From: SPDF01 sp963812085
GTDB lineage: Bacteria > Gemmatimonadota > Gemmatimonadetes > Gemmatimonadales > GWC2-71-9
Direction: 5' to 3'
DNA: 64,000 bases
Assembly: GCA_963812085.1 (NCBI GenBank)
Contig: CAWETL010000003.1
Coordinates: forward strand, 248,001 to 312,000
In this document: positions 36,915 through 44,517 of the stretch, one piece after another
Position numbering within the stretch: the first letter of the stretch is position 1
Layout: each line of letters begins with the position of its first letter
Translations under genes and position numbers: made by a program
Notes under the pieces: model-generated
The model's database searches: none
Seen by the model: only the letters and a program-made list of their open reading frames with translations
Told to the model about the DNA's origin: nothing

Positions 36915-37208
36915 GTGATCAGGTCGTTCGCGGCGGGCGGAACAGAGGACGTGTACCACGGCCGGGATACCAAGGCGGCACGCCGCGCCTGCCCCAGGCC
37001 GCTCTGGGCCGTCGCGCGTCGCAAGTTGGACCAGCTCCACGCGGCGGTCTCACTGAACTCCCTCAAGATCCCTCCGGGAAACCATCTGGAGGCGCTGCGG
37101 GGCGAGCGGGCAGGCCAGCACAGCCTGCGCATCAACGACCAGTTCCGTATTTGCTTCGAATGGACGGAGTCCGGGCCCCGAGACGTCGGCATCGTGGATT
37201 ACCACTGA
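36915..37208 (+). CDS. higB: HigB/RelE-family toxin
   Basis: The 97-residue protein starts at a GTG at 36915. It has the RelE/HigB fold signature: the helix RRKLDQLHAAVSLNSLKIPP, then HLEALRGERAGQHSLRIND and QFRICFEWTESGPRDVGIVD, with the basic and aromatic residues expected for ribosome-dependent mRNA cleavage. The toxin gene comes first, as usual for HigBA. The antitoxin follows after 31 bases and an operator precedes it. Confidence 0.9.
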   Translation: MIRSFAAGGTEDVYHGRDTKAARRACPRPLWAVARRKLDQLHAAVSLNSLKIPPGNHLEALRGERAGQHSLRINDQFRICFEWTESGPRDVGIVDYH

Positions 37209-37239
37209 ATCGGGTGGCGGCCCCAGGAGAAAACCGCAC

Positions 37240-37578
37240 ATGGTTCTGACACCATCGCATCGCCCGCCGACACACCCAGGCGAGATGCTCCTGGAGGAGT
37301 TCCTCAAGCCGTTCGAGATGACCCAGCGGGAACTCGCGGCGCAGATCGGGGTGTCGTATCCCCGGGTCAACGAGCTCATCCATGGGAAGCGAGGCGTGAC
37401 GCCGGACACGGCGCTCAGATTGGGGCGCCTATTTGGCATGGAGCCGCACTTCTGGCTCAACCTGCAGATGTGCTGGGATCTCTACCAGGCCGCGCACGCA
37501 CCGACGGCACGGGCGATCCAGCGGATCAGGCGGCTCCCAGCCGCCCGCAGGGCAAAACGACCCTCGACAGCGGCCTGA
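37240..37578 (+). CDS. higA: HigA-family antitoxin (HTH-XRE)
   Basis: The 112-residue protein carries the HigA/VapI signature THPGEMLLEEFLKPFEMTQR. A helix-turn-helix follows (ELAAQIGVSYPRVNELIHGK) and then the conserved GVTPDTALRLGRLFGMEPHF with WLNLQMCWDLYQA. It neutralises HigB and represses the operon through the operator at 36862-36880. The last ~20 residues are basic and low-complexity and end just before a family B repeat. Confidence 0.93.
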   Translation: MVLTPSHRPPTHPGEMLLEEFLKPFEMTQRELAAQIGVSYPRVNELIHGKRGVTPDTALRLGRLFGMEPHFWLNLQMCWDLYQAAHAPTARAIQRIRRLPAARRAKRPSTAA

Positions 37579-37583
37579 CGTCC

Positions 37584-37749
37584 CCCCTCTCCACATGGTG
37601 GACCCCGGCGACCCTGCCCCGGCGAAAGCCGGGGGCCGGGGTCACAGGGGGACAGGGGGTGAGGACGAAGACGGCGGGGCAGCGGGGCAGGGAGGCAGCA
37701 TCGAGATTGCTTCGTCGGCCCCTCCGGGGCCTCCTCGCAATGACAGAAG
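37584..37749. repeat. Composite repeat block (families B, A and C)
   Basis: Half a family B palindrome (CCCCTCTCCACATGGTGG) runs directly into a family A variant (ACCCCGGCGACCCTGCCCCG... GGGTCAC). A B-type tail and a family C right half at 37701-37749 follow (ATCGAGATTGCTTCGTCGGC ... CTCGCAATGACAGAA). The B/A junction at TGGTGGACC recurs at 41190 and 42860, so these are fused composite units. Confidence 0.75.
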
Positions 37750-37755
37750 CCCCCC

Positions 37756-37885
37756 TCACCCCCCGAAATTCAACCGATTCATCAGCGCCTTGAACCGCGG
37801 GTCCTCCCGCGCCGGATCCCAGATCGGATCCCGCTTGAACCAGACGAGTGCCTCCGGGCAGGCCTGCGCTGAGAAGTCGTTCACC
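37756..37885 (-). pseudogene. 3'-end remnant of a kinase-TPR gene
   Basis: The minus strand from about 37885 to the stop at 37756-37758 encodes EALVWFKRDPIWDPAREDPR and then FKALMNRLNFGG-stop. It closely matches the end of the intact kinase gene at 38736 (SLVWLKIDPIYDPLRSEPRF, KALMKRLNFGG). The bases 3' of both stops are also shared. Nothing kinase-like remains upstream, where an unrelated lipoprotein gene now lies. It is the tail of a lost paralogue. Confidence 0.75.
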
Positions 37886-37994
37886 CGGCGTGGAAATCCA
37901 TGGTGGCGGCACCACCTAGCATTGGAATACGCATTGGAGTAATGTTGGCTGCACTTGCCCGGGAATCCCCACCCAACGAAACAAGGAAGGAAAG

Positions 37995-38675
37995 ATGATG
38001 AGGCGACTCACCTGGCTTTTCGTGTGCCTTGCGGGCTGCAGTAGCTCTGCGGAGCCGGCACCCCATAATCCCGCGTCGGGAGCGAACGTCTACTACCTGA
38101 ATTTTGAGGGGGGATCGCTGGTCGCTGGCTCCGACAACCCAACCACGAATACCTCGCAGTTGCTGAATGCCTCGGTGACGCTCCCGGCGTACCTCGCGGC
38201 CGACCCACAGCGGGCGGTGAAGATCCAAGCCATCGTGGACGAGGTGCGGGCGGCTCTGGCGCCCTACGATATCTCCGTGGTGGTGAGTCGCCCGACGAGC
38301 GGCACCTACGACATGGTGGTCGCCGGGGGGACGTCACAACAGGCTGGACTTGGGACCGGGCTCCCTGCGGCGACCGTCGTGGATTGCGTGGGCGCCCTCC
38401 TGCGCCATATCACCCTGCTCTTCGACTTGAGCACCGGGCACGAGGCTGCGCGGCAGATCATCGGGTCGCTAGGAGTCAGCCACGGAATATCGGCATCGAT
38501 CAGCGCCGGTGACTGCATGTGCATTGCGGACAGCGACTGCGATCCGCTTACAGTGGCCTGCGTGATCAGCGGGGCGAACACCCCGGTGTCGGCGAACGCG
38601 GACTGCGAGGCGGGCGGGGCCACAACGATGGATGTGGATCAGAAATTCCGGAATGCCTTCGGAGCGCATCCGTGA
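37995..38675 (+). CDS. Lipoprotein, possibly related to secreted metalloprotease-like proteins
   Basis: The 226-residue protein has a lipobox (LTWLFVCLAGC, Cys15) and a good ribosome binding site (GGAAGGAAAG) before the ATG at 37995. ANVYYLNFEGGSLVAG is followed by QAIVDEVRAALAPYDISVVV and TYDMVVAGGTSQQAG, resembling a family of secreted proteins that carry an HExxH-type motif. Here the expected position reads GVSHGISASIS, so the zinc site is incomplete. Five or more cysteines in the C-terminal part (CMCIADSDCDPLTVAC) suggest disulfides. Function unknown. Confidence 0.7.
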   Translation: MMRRLTWLFVCLAGCSSSAEPAPHNPASGANVYYLNFEGGSLVAGSDNPTTNTSQLLNASVTLPAYLAADPQRAVKIQAIVDEVRAALAPYDISVVVSRPTSGTYDMVVAGGTSQQAGLGTGLPAATVVDCVGALLRHITLLFDLSTGHEAARQIIGSLGVSHGISASISAGDCMCIADSDCDPLTVACVISGANTPVSANADCEAGGATTMDVDQKFRNAFGAHP

Positions 38676-38735
38676 CCTCTGGTGGCCACATCGCATTGCG
38701 CGTGAGGACAGACTCGCGCGCAGTGCTTTCCCCCC

Positions 38736-41093
38736 TCACCCCCCGAAATTCAACCGCTTCATCAGCGCCTTGAACCGCGGCTCCGACCGCAGCGGATCGT
38801 AGATCGGGTCGATCTTGAGCCAGACCAGCGACTGCGAGCTGGCTGCATAGGCCTGCTCGAGCAGATCGATGGCACGCTGATGGTCGCCGAGGCCGAGATA
38901 CACCAGCGCCAGGGTGTACGGAGCCGGCTCGCCCCCGGGCGACATCTTCCGGAGTTCCGCGAGGGTCGCCATCGCGCCGGCACGGTCGCCGGAAACAGCC
39001 TGGGCATACCCCAAGTTGGCGGTCGTGAAGGGCGGGGCGCCCATCGTCACCGCCACCTTGTACTTGGCGATCGCCTCGGGGTAGTTCCCGGCCAGCAGCG
39101 CCAACGTCCCCTCCTGCATGACCGGGAAGAAGAAGCTCGGGTCGAGCTCGGCGGCCTTCTGCGCGAGATCCAGCGCCTGGGCGGTCTTGCCCGAGTAGGT
39201 GAACGCGGCGATCAAGTCGATCATGATCGACGGAGAGAGCGGGTCGAGCACCATGGCCCGCTGCCCTTCGGCAATCGCCTCGTCAAAGCGGCCCACCAGC
39301 GTGAGCATCAGGCCGAACTGGTCGTGCGCGAATGCATAGCTCGGATTGAGCGCAATCGCCCGGCGGAATTCCCGTTCGCTCCCCTCCCAGTCGTACTCGA
39401 ACCAGGCCTTGAAGACGGCGAGCGATGTGTGCGCCTCCGCCGACAGGCTGTCCAGCTCGACCGCTCGCTCCGCCGCCGCCTTGGCGAGCGGCTTCGCGTC
39501 GACGGCGCGAATGAACCCCTCGTTGTAGGCGGCCCAGGTATACGCATCCGACAGCCCCGAATACGCCGGGGCAAAGGTCGGGCTCAGCCGGACCGCTTCA
39601 TTGAACTGGACGATGGCCTTCTGCAGGTTCTCGTCGCTCGGCCGGTTGAAGAAGAAGCGTCCCTTGAGGTAGGCGTCGTGGGCCTCGGGGTCCACCATCG
39701 GCGCCGCCCTGAGGCGGGACGCTTCCCCAGGCGTCAGCTGCACGTTGATGGCACTGGCAATCGCCGAGGCCAGCTCGGCCTGCAGCGCCAGCACGTCGCT
39801 CGATTTGCGTTCGAAGGTCTCGGCCCAGAGGTGCTTGTCGGCCCGGGCGTCGATCAACTGGGCGGTGATGCGCACCCGGTCGCCTGACCGGACCACCGAT
39901 CCCTCGACGATCGCGTCCACATCAAGCGCCTTGGCGATCTCCGGCGTCGGCGGGCGATTCTTGCCCGTGAACTGCATCGCCGACCCGCGCGAGGTGACCC
40001 GGAGCTGGCTGATCATCGCCAGGTCGCTGGTCAGCTCATCCGTCATCCCCTCGGCGAAGTAGTCCTGGGTGGAATCGCCGGAGTAGTTGTCGAGCGGCAG
40101 TACGGCAATCGAGCGGATGGTGACGGCCCCCGCCTCGGCCGGAGTCCCGCGGCGCCAGAGGAAGAATCCCGCGGCCGCGACGACGAGAAGCCCGGCGGCC
40201 AGCGCCGGTCCCATCCATCGGCTTCGAGAGGGTCGCGGCGCCGGGGCCAGTGTGAAGACCGGCCCGCTCACCAGGGCCTCGGCAAACTCCCGCGCGCTGG
40301 CAAAGCGGTCCACCGGCGCCTTGGCGAGGGCGCGAAGTACGGCGGTATCCACGGCCGCCGGGATGCTGTCGCGCAGCACGCGCAACGACGTCGGGCGCTC
40401 GGTCATCAGCTTGGCGATCATCGCCTGGACCGACGCGCCGGTTACCGGCGGTTCGCCGGCCAGCATCTCGTAGGTCACCGCCCCGAGGGCGTAGATGTCG
40501 CTCCGGGCATCGAGATCGCGCTCCCCGGCGGCCTGCTCGGGGCTCATGTAGCTCGGCGTGCCGAGGGAGAGGCCCGTGCCGGTCAGGCGGTCGCCGCCGG
40601 CCTCCTTCACGGCCAGGGCGATGCCGAAATCGGTCAGGAACGCCTCGCCCTCGTGGAGCAGGATGTTCTCGGGCTTGATGTCCCGGTGGATCACCCCCTG
40701 GCGGTGGGCGTAGTCCAAGGCAGAGGCAATCTGCCGCGAGATGCTGAGCGCCTCCTCGACACCGAGCTGGTGCTCCCGCGTGAGCCGGGCACGGAGGGAC
40801 TCGCCCCGCACGAAGGGCATTACGTAGAAGAGGGTGCCGTCCGCGTCGCCGGAGTCGATCAGGGTCAGGATGTGGGGATGGTCGAGGCGGGCGGTGATCT
40901 TCACTTCCGTCAGGAAGCGCTCGGCGCCGAGCGCGGCGGCGAGCTCGGGGCGGAGGACCTTGATGGCCACGTCGCGATCGTGCCTGACATCGTGGGCGAG
41001 GTAGACCGTGGCCATCCCGCCGGCGCCGAGTTCCCGCTCGAGTAGATAGCGGTCGGACAGCGCCGCTGTGACGCGGTCAATGGTGTCGCTCAA
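38736..41093 (-). CDS. Ser/Thr protein kinase with membrane helix and TPR repeats
   Basis: The 785-residue protein has an N-terminal kinase (residues ~15-270): ELGAGGMATVYLAHDV, DVAIKVLRPEL, GVIHRDIKPENILL, LTDFGIALAV and YMSPEQAAGERD. A single membrane helix (WMGPALAAGLLVVAAAGFFL) follows. Next comes a region typical of this group (IAVLPLDNYSGDSTQDYFAE), then about eight TPR units (AVRLSPTFAPAYSGLSDAYT, AIALNPSYAFAHDQFGLMLT). The architecture is abundant in Gemmatimonadota. The external TPR part may sense proteins or peptides, but no ligand is known. Active-site Lys and Asp are present. Confidence 0.92.
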   Translation of the reverse strand: MSDTIDRVTAALSDRYLLERELGAGGMATVYLAHDVRHDRDVAIKVLRPELAAALGAERFLTEVKITARLDHPHILTLIDSGDADGTLFYVMPFVRGESLRARLTREHQLGVEEALSISRQIASALDYAHRQGVIHRDIKPENILLHEGEAFLTDFGIALAVKEAGGDRLTGTGLSLGTPSYMSPEQAAGERDLDARSDIYALGAVTYEMLAGEPPVTGASVQAMIAKLMTERPTSLRVLRDSIPAAVDTAVLRALAKAPVDRFASAREFAEALVSGPVFTLAPAPRPSRSRWMGPALAAGLLVVAAAGFFLWRRGTPAEAGAVTIRSIAVLPLDNYSGDSTQDYFAEGMTDELTSDLAMISQLRVTSRGSAMQFTGKNRPPTPEIAKALDVDAIVEGSVVRSGDRVRITAQLIDARADKHLWAETFERKSSDVLALQAELASAIASAINVQLTPGEASRLRAAPMVDPEAHDAYLKGRFFFNRPSDENLQKAIVQFNEAVRLSPTFAPAYSGLSDAYTWAAYNEGFIRAVDAKPLAKAAAERAVELDSLSAEAHTSLAVFKAWFEYDWEGSEREFRRAIALNPSYAFAHDQFGLMLTLVGRFDEAIAEGQRAMVLDPLSPSIMIDLIAAFTYSGKTAQALDLAQKAAELDPSFFFPVMQEGTLALLAGNYPEAIAKYKVAVTMGAPPFTTANLGYAQAVSGDRAGAMATLAELRKMSPGGEPAPYTLALVYLGLGDHQRAIDLLEQAYAASSQSLVWLKIDPIYDPLRSEPRFKALMKRLNFGG

Positions 41094-41178
41094 CGCCCCA
41101 CCTTTCGCTTCGGTTGCTCGCGCAGGCTGAGAGTTAGGTTACCGCCTCCCCGTCCGATTGCCAAATGACGACCTCGTT

Positions 41179-41220
41179 CCCCCACTCCACATGGTGGACC
41201 CCGGCCTTCGCCGGGGTGAC
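41179..41220. repeat. Fused family B half and family A right arm
   Basis: CCCCCACTCCACATGGTGGA continues into CCCCGGCCTTCGCCGGGGTG, then AC. It is the same B-to-A junction as at 37600 and 42860. It is followed by AGGGGGACTGGGGGTGAGG, the usual B tail. Confidence 0.7.
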
Positions 41221-41281
41221 AGGGGGACTGGGGGTGAGGTGAAGGTGGCCGGCCGGTCGGCCCAACGCGCGCCTCGATGGC

Positions 41282-41302
41282 GTAAAGCCAACGCTTGGGT
41301 TA
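41282..41302. promoter_or_regulatory. Possible operator before the DUF4160 gene
   Basis: GTAAAGCCAA and TTGGGTTAC form an imperfect inverted repeat around CGC, 9 bases before the ATG at 41311. The position suits autoregulation of a toxin-antitoxin-like pair. The palindrome is short and imperfect. Confidence 0.35.
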
Positions 41303-41310
41303 CATTACGA

Positions 41311-41574
41311 ATGTCGACAGTCCTGCGGGCAGGGCGCTTTCGGGTGGCGATCTACGGGCCACCTCGCGAGCACCCGCCACCGCACGTCCACGTCGAGTGC
41401 GGCTCCGGTGTCGTGATCGTCCGACTTGGCGGCGGGGCCACGCCACCGGTGCTGTGGGCTGTGTATGGCGTCAACGATCGGGATGCCCTTCGGGCATTCC
41501 GCCTGGTGGAGGAGAATTACGAAATGCTTCGCGATGCTTGGAGGGCATTCCATGGCCAGGGCCGCACTCACTGA
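41311..41574 (+). CDS. DUF4160 protein, first gene of a DUF4160/DUF2442 pair
   Basis: The 87-residue protein has the DUF4160 pattern FRVAIYGPPREHPPPHVHVE, where the His residues are conserved. An alanine/valine-rich middle and a short helix LRAFRLVEENYEMLRDAWRA follow. DUF4160 genes very often sit beside DUF2442 genes, and the pairs are thought to act as toxin-antitoxin-like or accessory modules. No activity is established. The ATG at 41311 was chosen because the upstream codons derive from a repeat. It overlaps the next gene by 23 bases. Confidence 0.85.
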   Translation: MSTVLRAGRFRVAIYGPPREHPPPHVHVECGSGVVIVRLGGGATPPVLWAVYGVNDRDALRAFRLVEENYEMLRDAWRAFHGQGRTH

Positions 41575-41986
41575 TCGCGAGGTCCTGGCGCAGGTCAGGA
41601 CGGCTCGTCTCCGGGCGGAGCGGATCCGGCGGACTTCGCCCCAGGCGCGGGCGGTGCGCTTCGATCAGGCGGGCCGTGCGGTGTGCATCCAGCTCACCAA
41701 CGGCGCCGAGTTGTCGCTGCCGGCACGTCTCGTCCCGGGCCTCGAGGGCGCGAACGATCGGGATCTTCGGGAGGTCGTGGTCGGGCCGGCCGGCGTGGGG
41801 CTGCGTTGGGAGCGACTCGACCTCGATCTCTCCGTGGCGAATCTGGTCCAGGTCTGCTTCGGGGCTCCGTTGCTCCTCCGGGCGGCTGGCTCGGCGGGGG
41901 GATCTGCCCGCAGCCCCGCAAAGGCGCGCGCCGCACGCCTCAATGGGAAGAAGGGTGGGCGGCCCCGGAAGGCCGCCTCGTCCTGA
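41552..41986 (+). CDS. DUF2442 protein with basic C-terminal tail
   Basis: The 144-residue protein has the DUF2442 core (AVCIQLTNGAELSLPARLVP, LREVVVGPAGVGLRWERLDL, DLSVANLVQVCFG). It ends in a lysine/arginine-rich tail (RLNGKKGGRPRKAASS) that resembles an AT-hook and suggests DNA binding. It overlaps the DUF4160 gene, so expression is coupled; it may be the DNA-binding partner of that pair. The ATG at 41552 gives the full domain. Confidence 0.82.
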   Translation: MARAALTDREVLAQVRTARLRAERIRRTSPQARAVRFDQAGRAVCIQLTNGAELSLPARLVPGLEGANDRDLREVVVGPAGVGLRWERLDLDLSVANLVQVCFGAPLLLRAAGSAGGSARSPAKARAARLNGKKGGRPRKAASS

Positions 41987-42055
41987 GCATCCCGCTGCAA
42001 CCTGGCCTCCATCGGCCCCCTCGCGGTCTCGCCTGAGCATAGCCTGCAGGGAGTT

Positions 42056-42082
42056 CCCCCTCTCCACATGGTGGAGAGGGGG
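42056..42082. repeat. Family B palindrome
   Basis: CCCCCTCTCCACATGGTGGAGAGGGGG is followed by ACAGGGGGTGAGGACTGC. It lies between the convergent DUF2442 and isochorismatase-fold genes and could also act as a transcription stop, although it has no T-run. Confidence 0.8.
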
Positions 42083-42109
42083 ACAGGGGGTGAGGACTGC
42101 TTGGCGACG

Positions 42110-42712
42110 CTACACCGTCGCCGGCGTCTTTGCCCACTCCTCGATCAGCTGATCGGTCGTCCGGAACTGCCGCACCGGATCGGTCGCGTACCACGCCTTG
42201 AAGTACTCCAGCCCGGCCTGGTGCGCCTCGTCGGTAAAGGCCTGCATGCCGTCCGTCACCCACACCAGGTCGAATCCCTTCTGGAAGGCGTCACCGCTGG
42301 TGTGCCGCGCGCAGCAGTCGGTGTGGAGCCCCGTGATGTAGAGCCGGCCCACCCCCTCGCGGCGCAGGATCGCCTCGAGGTCTGTGCTGAGGAACGGGCT
42401 GTAGGTCTGCTTGTCCAGCACCACGTCGGTCGGGCCCGGCTTGAGCCCCGCCACGATCTCGGCCTGCCGGGTGCCCTTCATGGCGTGCGGCGGCCACTTC
42501 TTGAGCTCGGTGTCTCCCGCTTGATGGGCGTCGGTCGCATAGATGACCAGCACCCCGGCCTCGCGGGCCGCCTCGAGGAGCCGCCCCAGCGGCGGGATGA
42601 TCGCCTGCGCCCGCTGCTGGTACTCGGCGCCCCCCGCGTCGGCGATGACGCCGGTCGGGTAGACGAAATCGTTGGCCATGTCGATGACGAGGACGGCGCT
42701 GCGGTGTGACAT
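42110..42712 (-). CDS. Isochorismatase-like cysteine hydrolase (nicotinamidase-related)
   Basis: The 200-residue protein starts at an ATG at 42712 preceded by GGGAGGCAGT. Catalytic triad residues of the family are visible: Asp in AVLVIDMANDFVYPTG, Lys in TDVVLDKQTYSPFLSTDLEA, and the nucleophile Cys in LYITGLHTDCCARHTSGDAF (the second Cys by alignment with nicotinamidases). The preceding peptide GLHTDCC fits a small-amide hydrolase. The substrate (nicotinamide, isochorismate, a carbamoyl compound) cannot be chosen from sequence. It stands alone between repeat blocks. Confidence 0.9.
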   Translation of the reverse strand: MSHRSAVLVIDMANDFVYPTGVIADAGGAEYQQRAQAIIPPLGRLLEAAREAGVLVIYATDAHQAGDTELKKWPPHAMKGTRQAEIVAGLKPGPTDVVLDKQTYSPFLSTDLEAILRREGVGRLYITGLHTDCCARHTSGDAFQKGFDLVWVTDGMQAFTDEAHQAGLEYFKAWYATDPVRQFRTTDQLIEEWAKTPATV

Positions 42713-42845
42713 ACTGCCTCCCATTGGTAGTGTGGTGTCCCAGCCAGGGGGCCGTTTGGGCAACGCCTAAGCCCGACGGGTGTCGGGCTCTCCTGGTCCG
42801 GGGGCGCAAGCCGTGCGCCGACGGGATCGTGCGTCCAATCTAACC

Positions 42846-43000
42846 TTCCCCCACTCCACATGGTGGACCCCGGCGACCCTGCCCCGGCGAAAGCCGGGGG
42901 CCGGGGTGACAGGGGGACAGGGGGTGAGGACTGCGCGACTGAGGGAGCCAGGGGGTGAGGAGAGATTGCTTCGGCCACTGCGTGGCCTCGCAATGACAGA
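42846..43000. repeat. Composite repeat block (B-A fusion, B tails, C half-copy)
   Basis: CCCCCACTCCACATGGTGGA runs into a family A variant ending GGGGTGAC at about 42909. GAGGACTGCGCGACTGAGGG follows, then a family C right half at 42960-43000 (AGATTGCTTCGGCCACTGCG...). Together with a further B tail up to about 43050, it occupies the gap between the isochorismatase-like and nuclease genes; no other gene is seen. Confidence 0.75.
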
Positions 43001-43085
43001 AACCGGGGGACAGGGGGTGAAGAGTGCGCAGGCGCGCCGGTCGGGGGGTGAGGTGAGCTTCGCGGAGAGCGGTTATCATGAACCC

Positions 43086-43826
43086 ATGCCCCGTCTCGCC
43101 GCCGCGTTCCTCCTCGCCGCCCTTTCAGCCGGGCCTGTCCACGCCCAGGCGGCCCCGACGCCGGCGCCGGTCTGGGTCAATCTCAAGTCCGGCGTATATC
43201 ACTGCCCGGGCACCGAGCACTACGGCGCCACCTCCGACGGCGAGTTTCTCCCCGAGGCCTCCGCCATCGCCAAGGGCTACTCCCCGAACGGCGGCCGGCG
43301 CTGTAACGAGGCCGCGGCCTCCCCGCTGGTGGACGATCCCGGCGCTCCCCGCCCGGTGCCCACCCTCCTTCCCGATGCTGGGCCCTCCGTACCCACGGCC
43401 GGGCTGTCCGACTGCATCGTGCTCGTGCTCAAGGACGGCGACACCATCCAGTGCAAGGCGCAGGGGCCCGTCCGTCTCATCGGGATCGATACCCCCGAGC
43501 GCGACCAGGTCCCCTTCGGCACCGCGGCCACCGCCGGCATGGCGGCCCTCCTGCCGGTGGGTGCCACGGTCCAGCTTTCTCTCGACAAGGAACTCCGCGA
43601 CCGCTTCGGCCGCCTCCTGGCCTACGCCTGGTACCAGGGTGCCTCGGTCAACTGGCTCATGATCCGGCAGGGCTGGGCCGTGAGCCTCCGGTACCCGCCC
43701 AACACCAGGTACGCGGCGCTCTTCGACGCGGCGGAATCACGGGCGCACGCCGAGCAGCGCGGCCTCTGGCGGGTGGACGGGTTTTCGTGTCGCCCGAAGG
43801 ACCACAGAGACAGGAAGTGCCAATAG
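43086..43826 (+). CDS. Secreted thermonuclease-like (SNase-fold) nuclease
   Basis: The 246-residue protein has a signal peptide (LAAAFLLAALSAGPVHAQAA). Its N-terminal ~110 residues contain a YHCPGTEHYGATSDGEFLPE segment seen in several secreted SNase-type and extracellular proteins. The nuclease domain has the calcium/arginine pattern LKDGDTIQCKAQGPVRLIGI followed by DTPER, the catalytic-region Arg in RDRFGRLLAYAWYQ and VNWLMIRQGWAVSL. It would degrade DNA/RNA outside the cell or in the periplasm. The ATG at 43086 was chosen for the signal peptide. Confidence 0.88.
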   Translation: MPRLAAAFLLAALSAGPVHAQAAPTPAPVWVNLKSGVYHCPGTEHYGATSDGEFLPEASAIAKGYSPNGGRRCNEAAASPLVDDPGAPRPVPTLLPDAGPSVPTAGLSDCIVLVLKDGDTIQCKAQGPVRLIGIDTPERDQVPFGTAATAGMAALLPVGATVQLSLDKELRDRFGRLLAYAWYQGASVNWLMIRQGWAVSLRYPPNTRYAALFDAAESRAHAEQRGLWRVDGFSCRPKDHRDRKCQ

Positions 43827-43865
43827 CTTGAGGTATGGTTGGGCTCCCCACCCGTGAGGCATCCC

Positions 43866-44483
43866 ATGCGGCGCGTTGACATCCTCGGCACCCTGCCACT
43901 CCTGGCGCTGGTCTTCGGGTGCGGCGATTCGACCGGATCGAGTGGCACCTCGACCGACTTCGACATCGGCGGCGACTGGTATTGGGAGGAGGCAGTCGCG
44001 GATACCAGCCTCGGCGTCACCTGCGCCGACACCGGCAGCATCACTGTCACCCAGAACGGCGTCACGTTCACGGCCACCGGACACATCACCGGCGCCTGCA
44101 TCGGGCCCGGGGGGACCGCCCCGATCGACGGAGCGATCCAGGTGACGTCCGGCAAGATCTCGGGGAGCAGCGTGACGTTCTCCGCCGACGGCTGCCCCTA
44201 CCGGGGCACGGCCTTCGGCGCCGCCCCCGACAGCGCCCACGGCACGATCTCCTGTACCGCCTCCTCCGGCGGCGTCACGATCCACCTCAAGGGCACCTGG
44301 CGCATCCTCCGTGCGCCGCCCGACGTCCAGCCGGCGGTGGCCGGCGACATCTTTTCTCGCGCGGCTGCCGCAGGGGTGGGGAATGGGGGCACGGAGCCGC
44401 GCCTTCTGTCATTGCGAGGCCACAGAGTGGCCGAAGCAATCTCGATTGCCGCGTCGGCCCCTGACGGGGCCGCCTCGCAATGA
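43866..44483 (+). CDS. Small lipoprotein with repeat-derived C-terminus
   Basis: Starts at ATG 43866 (MRRVDILGTLPLLALVFGC, lipobox Cys19). A beta-rich domain follows (FDIGGDWYWEEAVADTSLGV, CADTGSITVTQNGVTFTATG, GTWRILRAPP) with paired cysteines. The natural end is probably near residue 165. The last ~26 residues (LLSLRGHRVAEAISIAASAP) are the translation of a family C element that begins at 44403, so the repeat seems to have removed the original stop. No family recognised. Confidence 0.72.
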   Translation: MRRVDILGTLPLLALVFGCGDSTGSSGTSTDFDIGGDWYWEEAVADTSLGVTCADTGSITVTQNGVTFTATGHITGACIGPGGTAPIDGAIQVTSGKISGSSVTFSADGCPYRGTAFGAAPDSAHGTISCTASSGGVTIHLKGTWRILRAPPDVQPAVAGDIFSRAAAAGVGNGGTEPRLLSLRGHRVAEAISIAASAPDGAASQ

Positions 44484-44488
44484 CAGAA
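44403..44488. repeat. Family C repeat, complete 86-bp copy
   Basis: TTCTGTCATTGCGAGGCCAC opens and CCTCGCAATGACAGAA closes the element. Inside are GGCCACAGAGTGGCC and GGCCCCTGACGGGGCC hairpins and GCAATCTCGATTGC. Compared with the copy at 27211, the core is shorter but the ends are identical. Confidence 0.85.
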
Positions 44489-44517
44489 GATCCGGATCAG
44501 CGCCCATCGGGGGTGAC

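Noticed and set aside
37433..37942. A 169-codon + strand frame downstream of higA
   Set aside because: It reads higA out of frame and then translated repeats (GDPAPAKAGG) and the kinase remnant in antisense.
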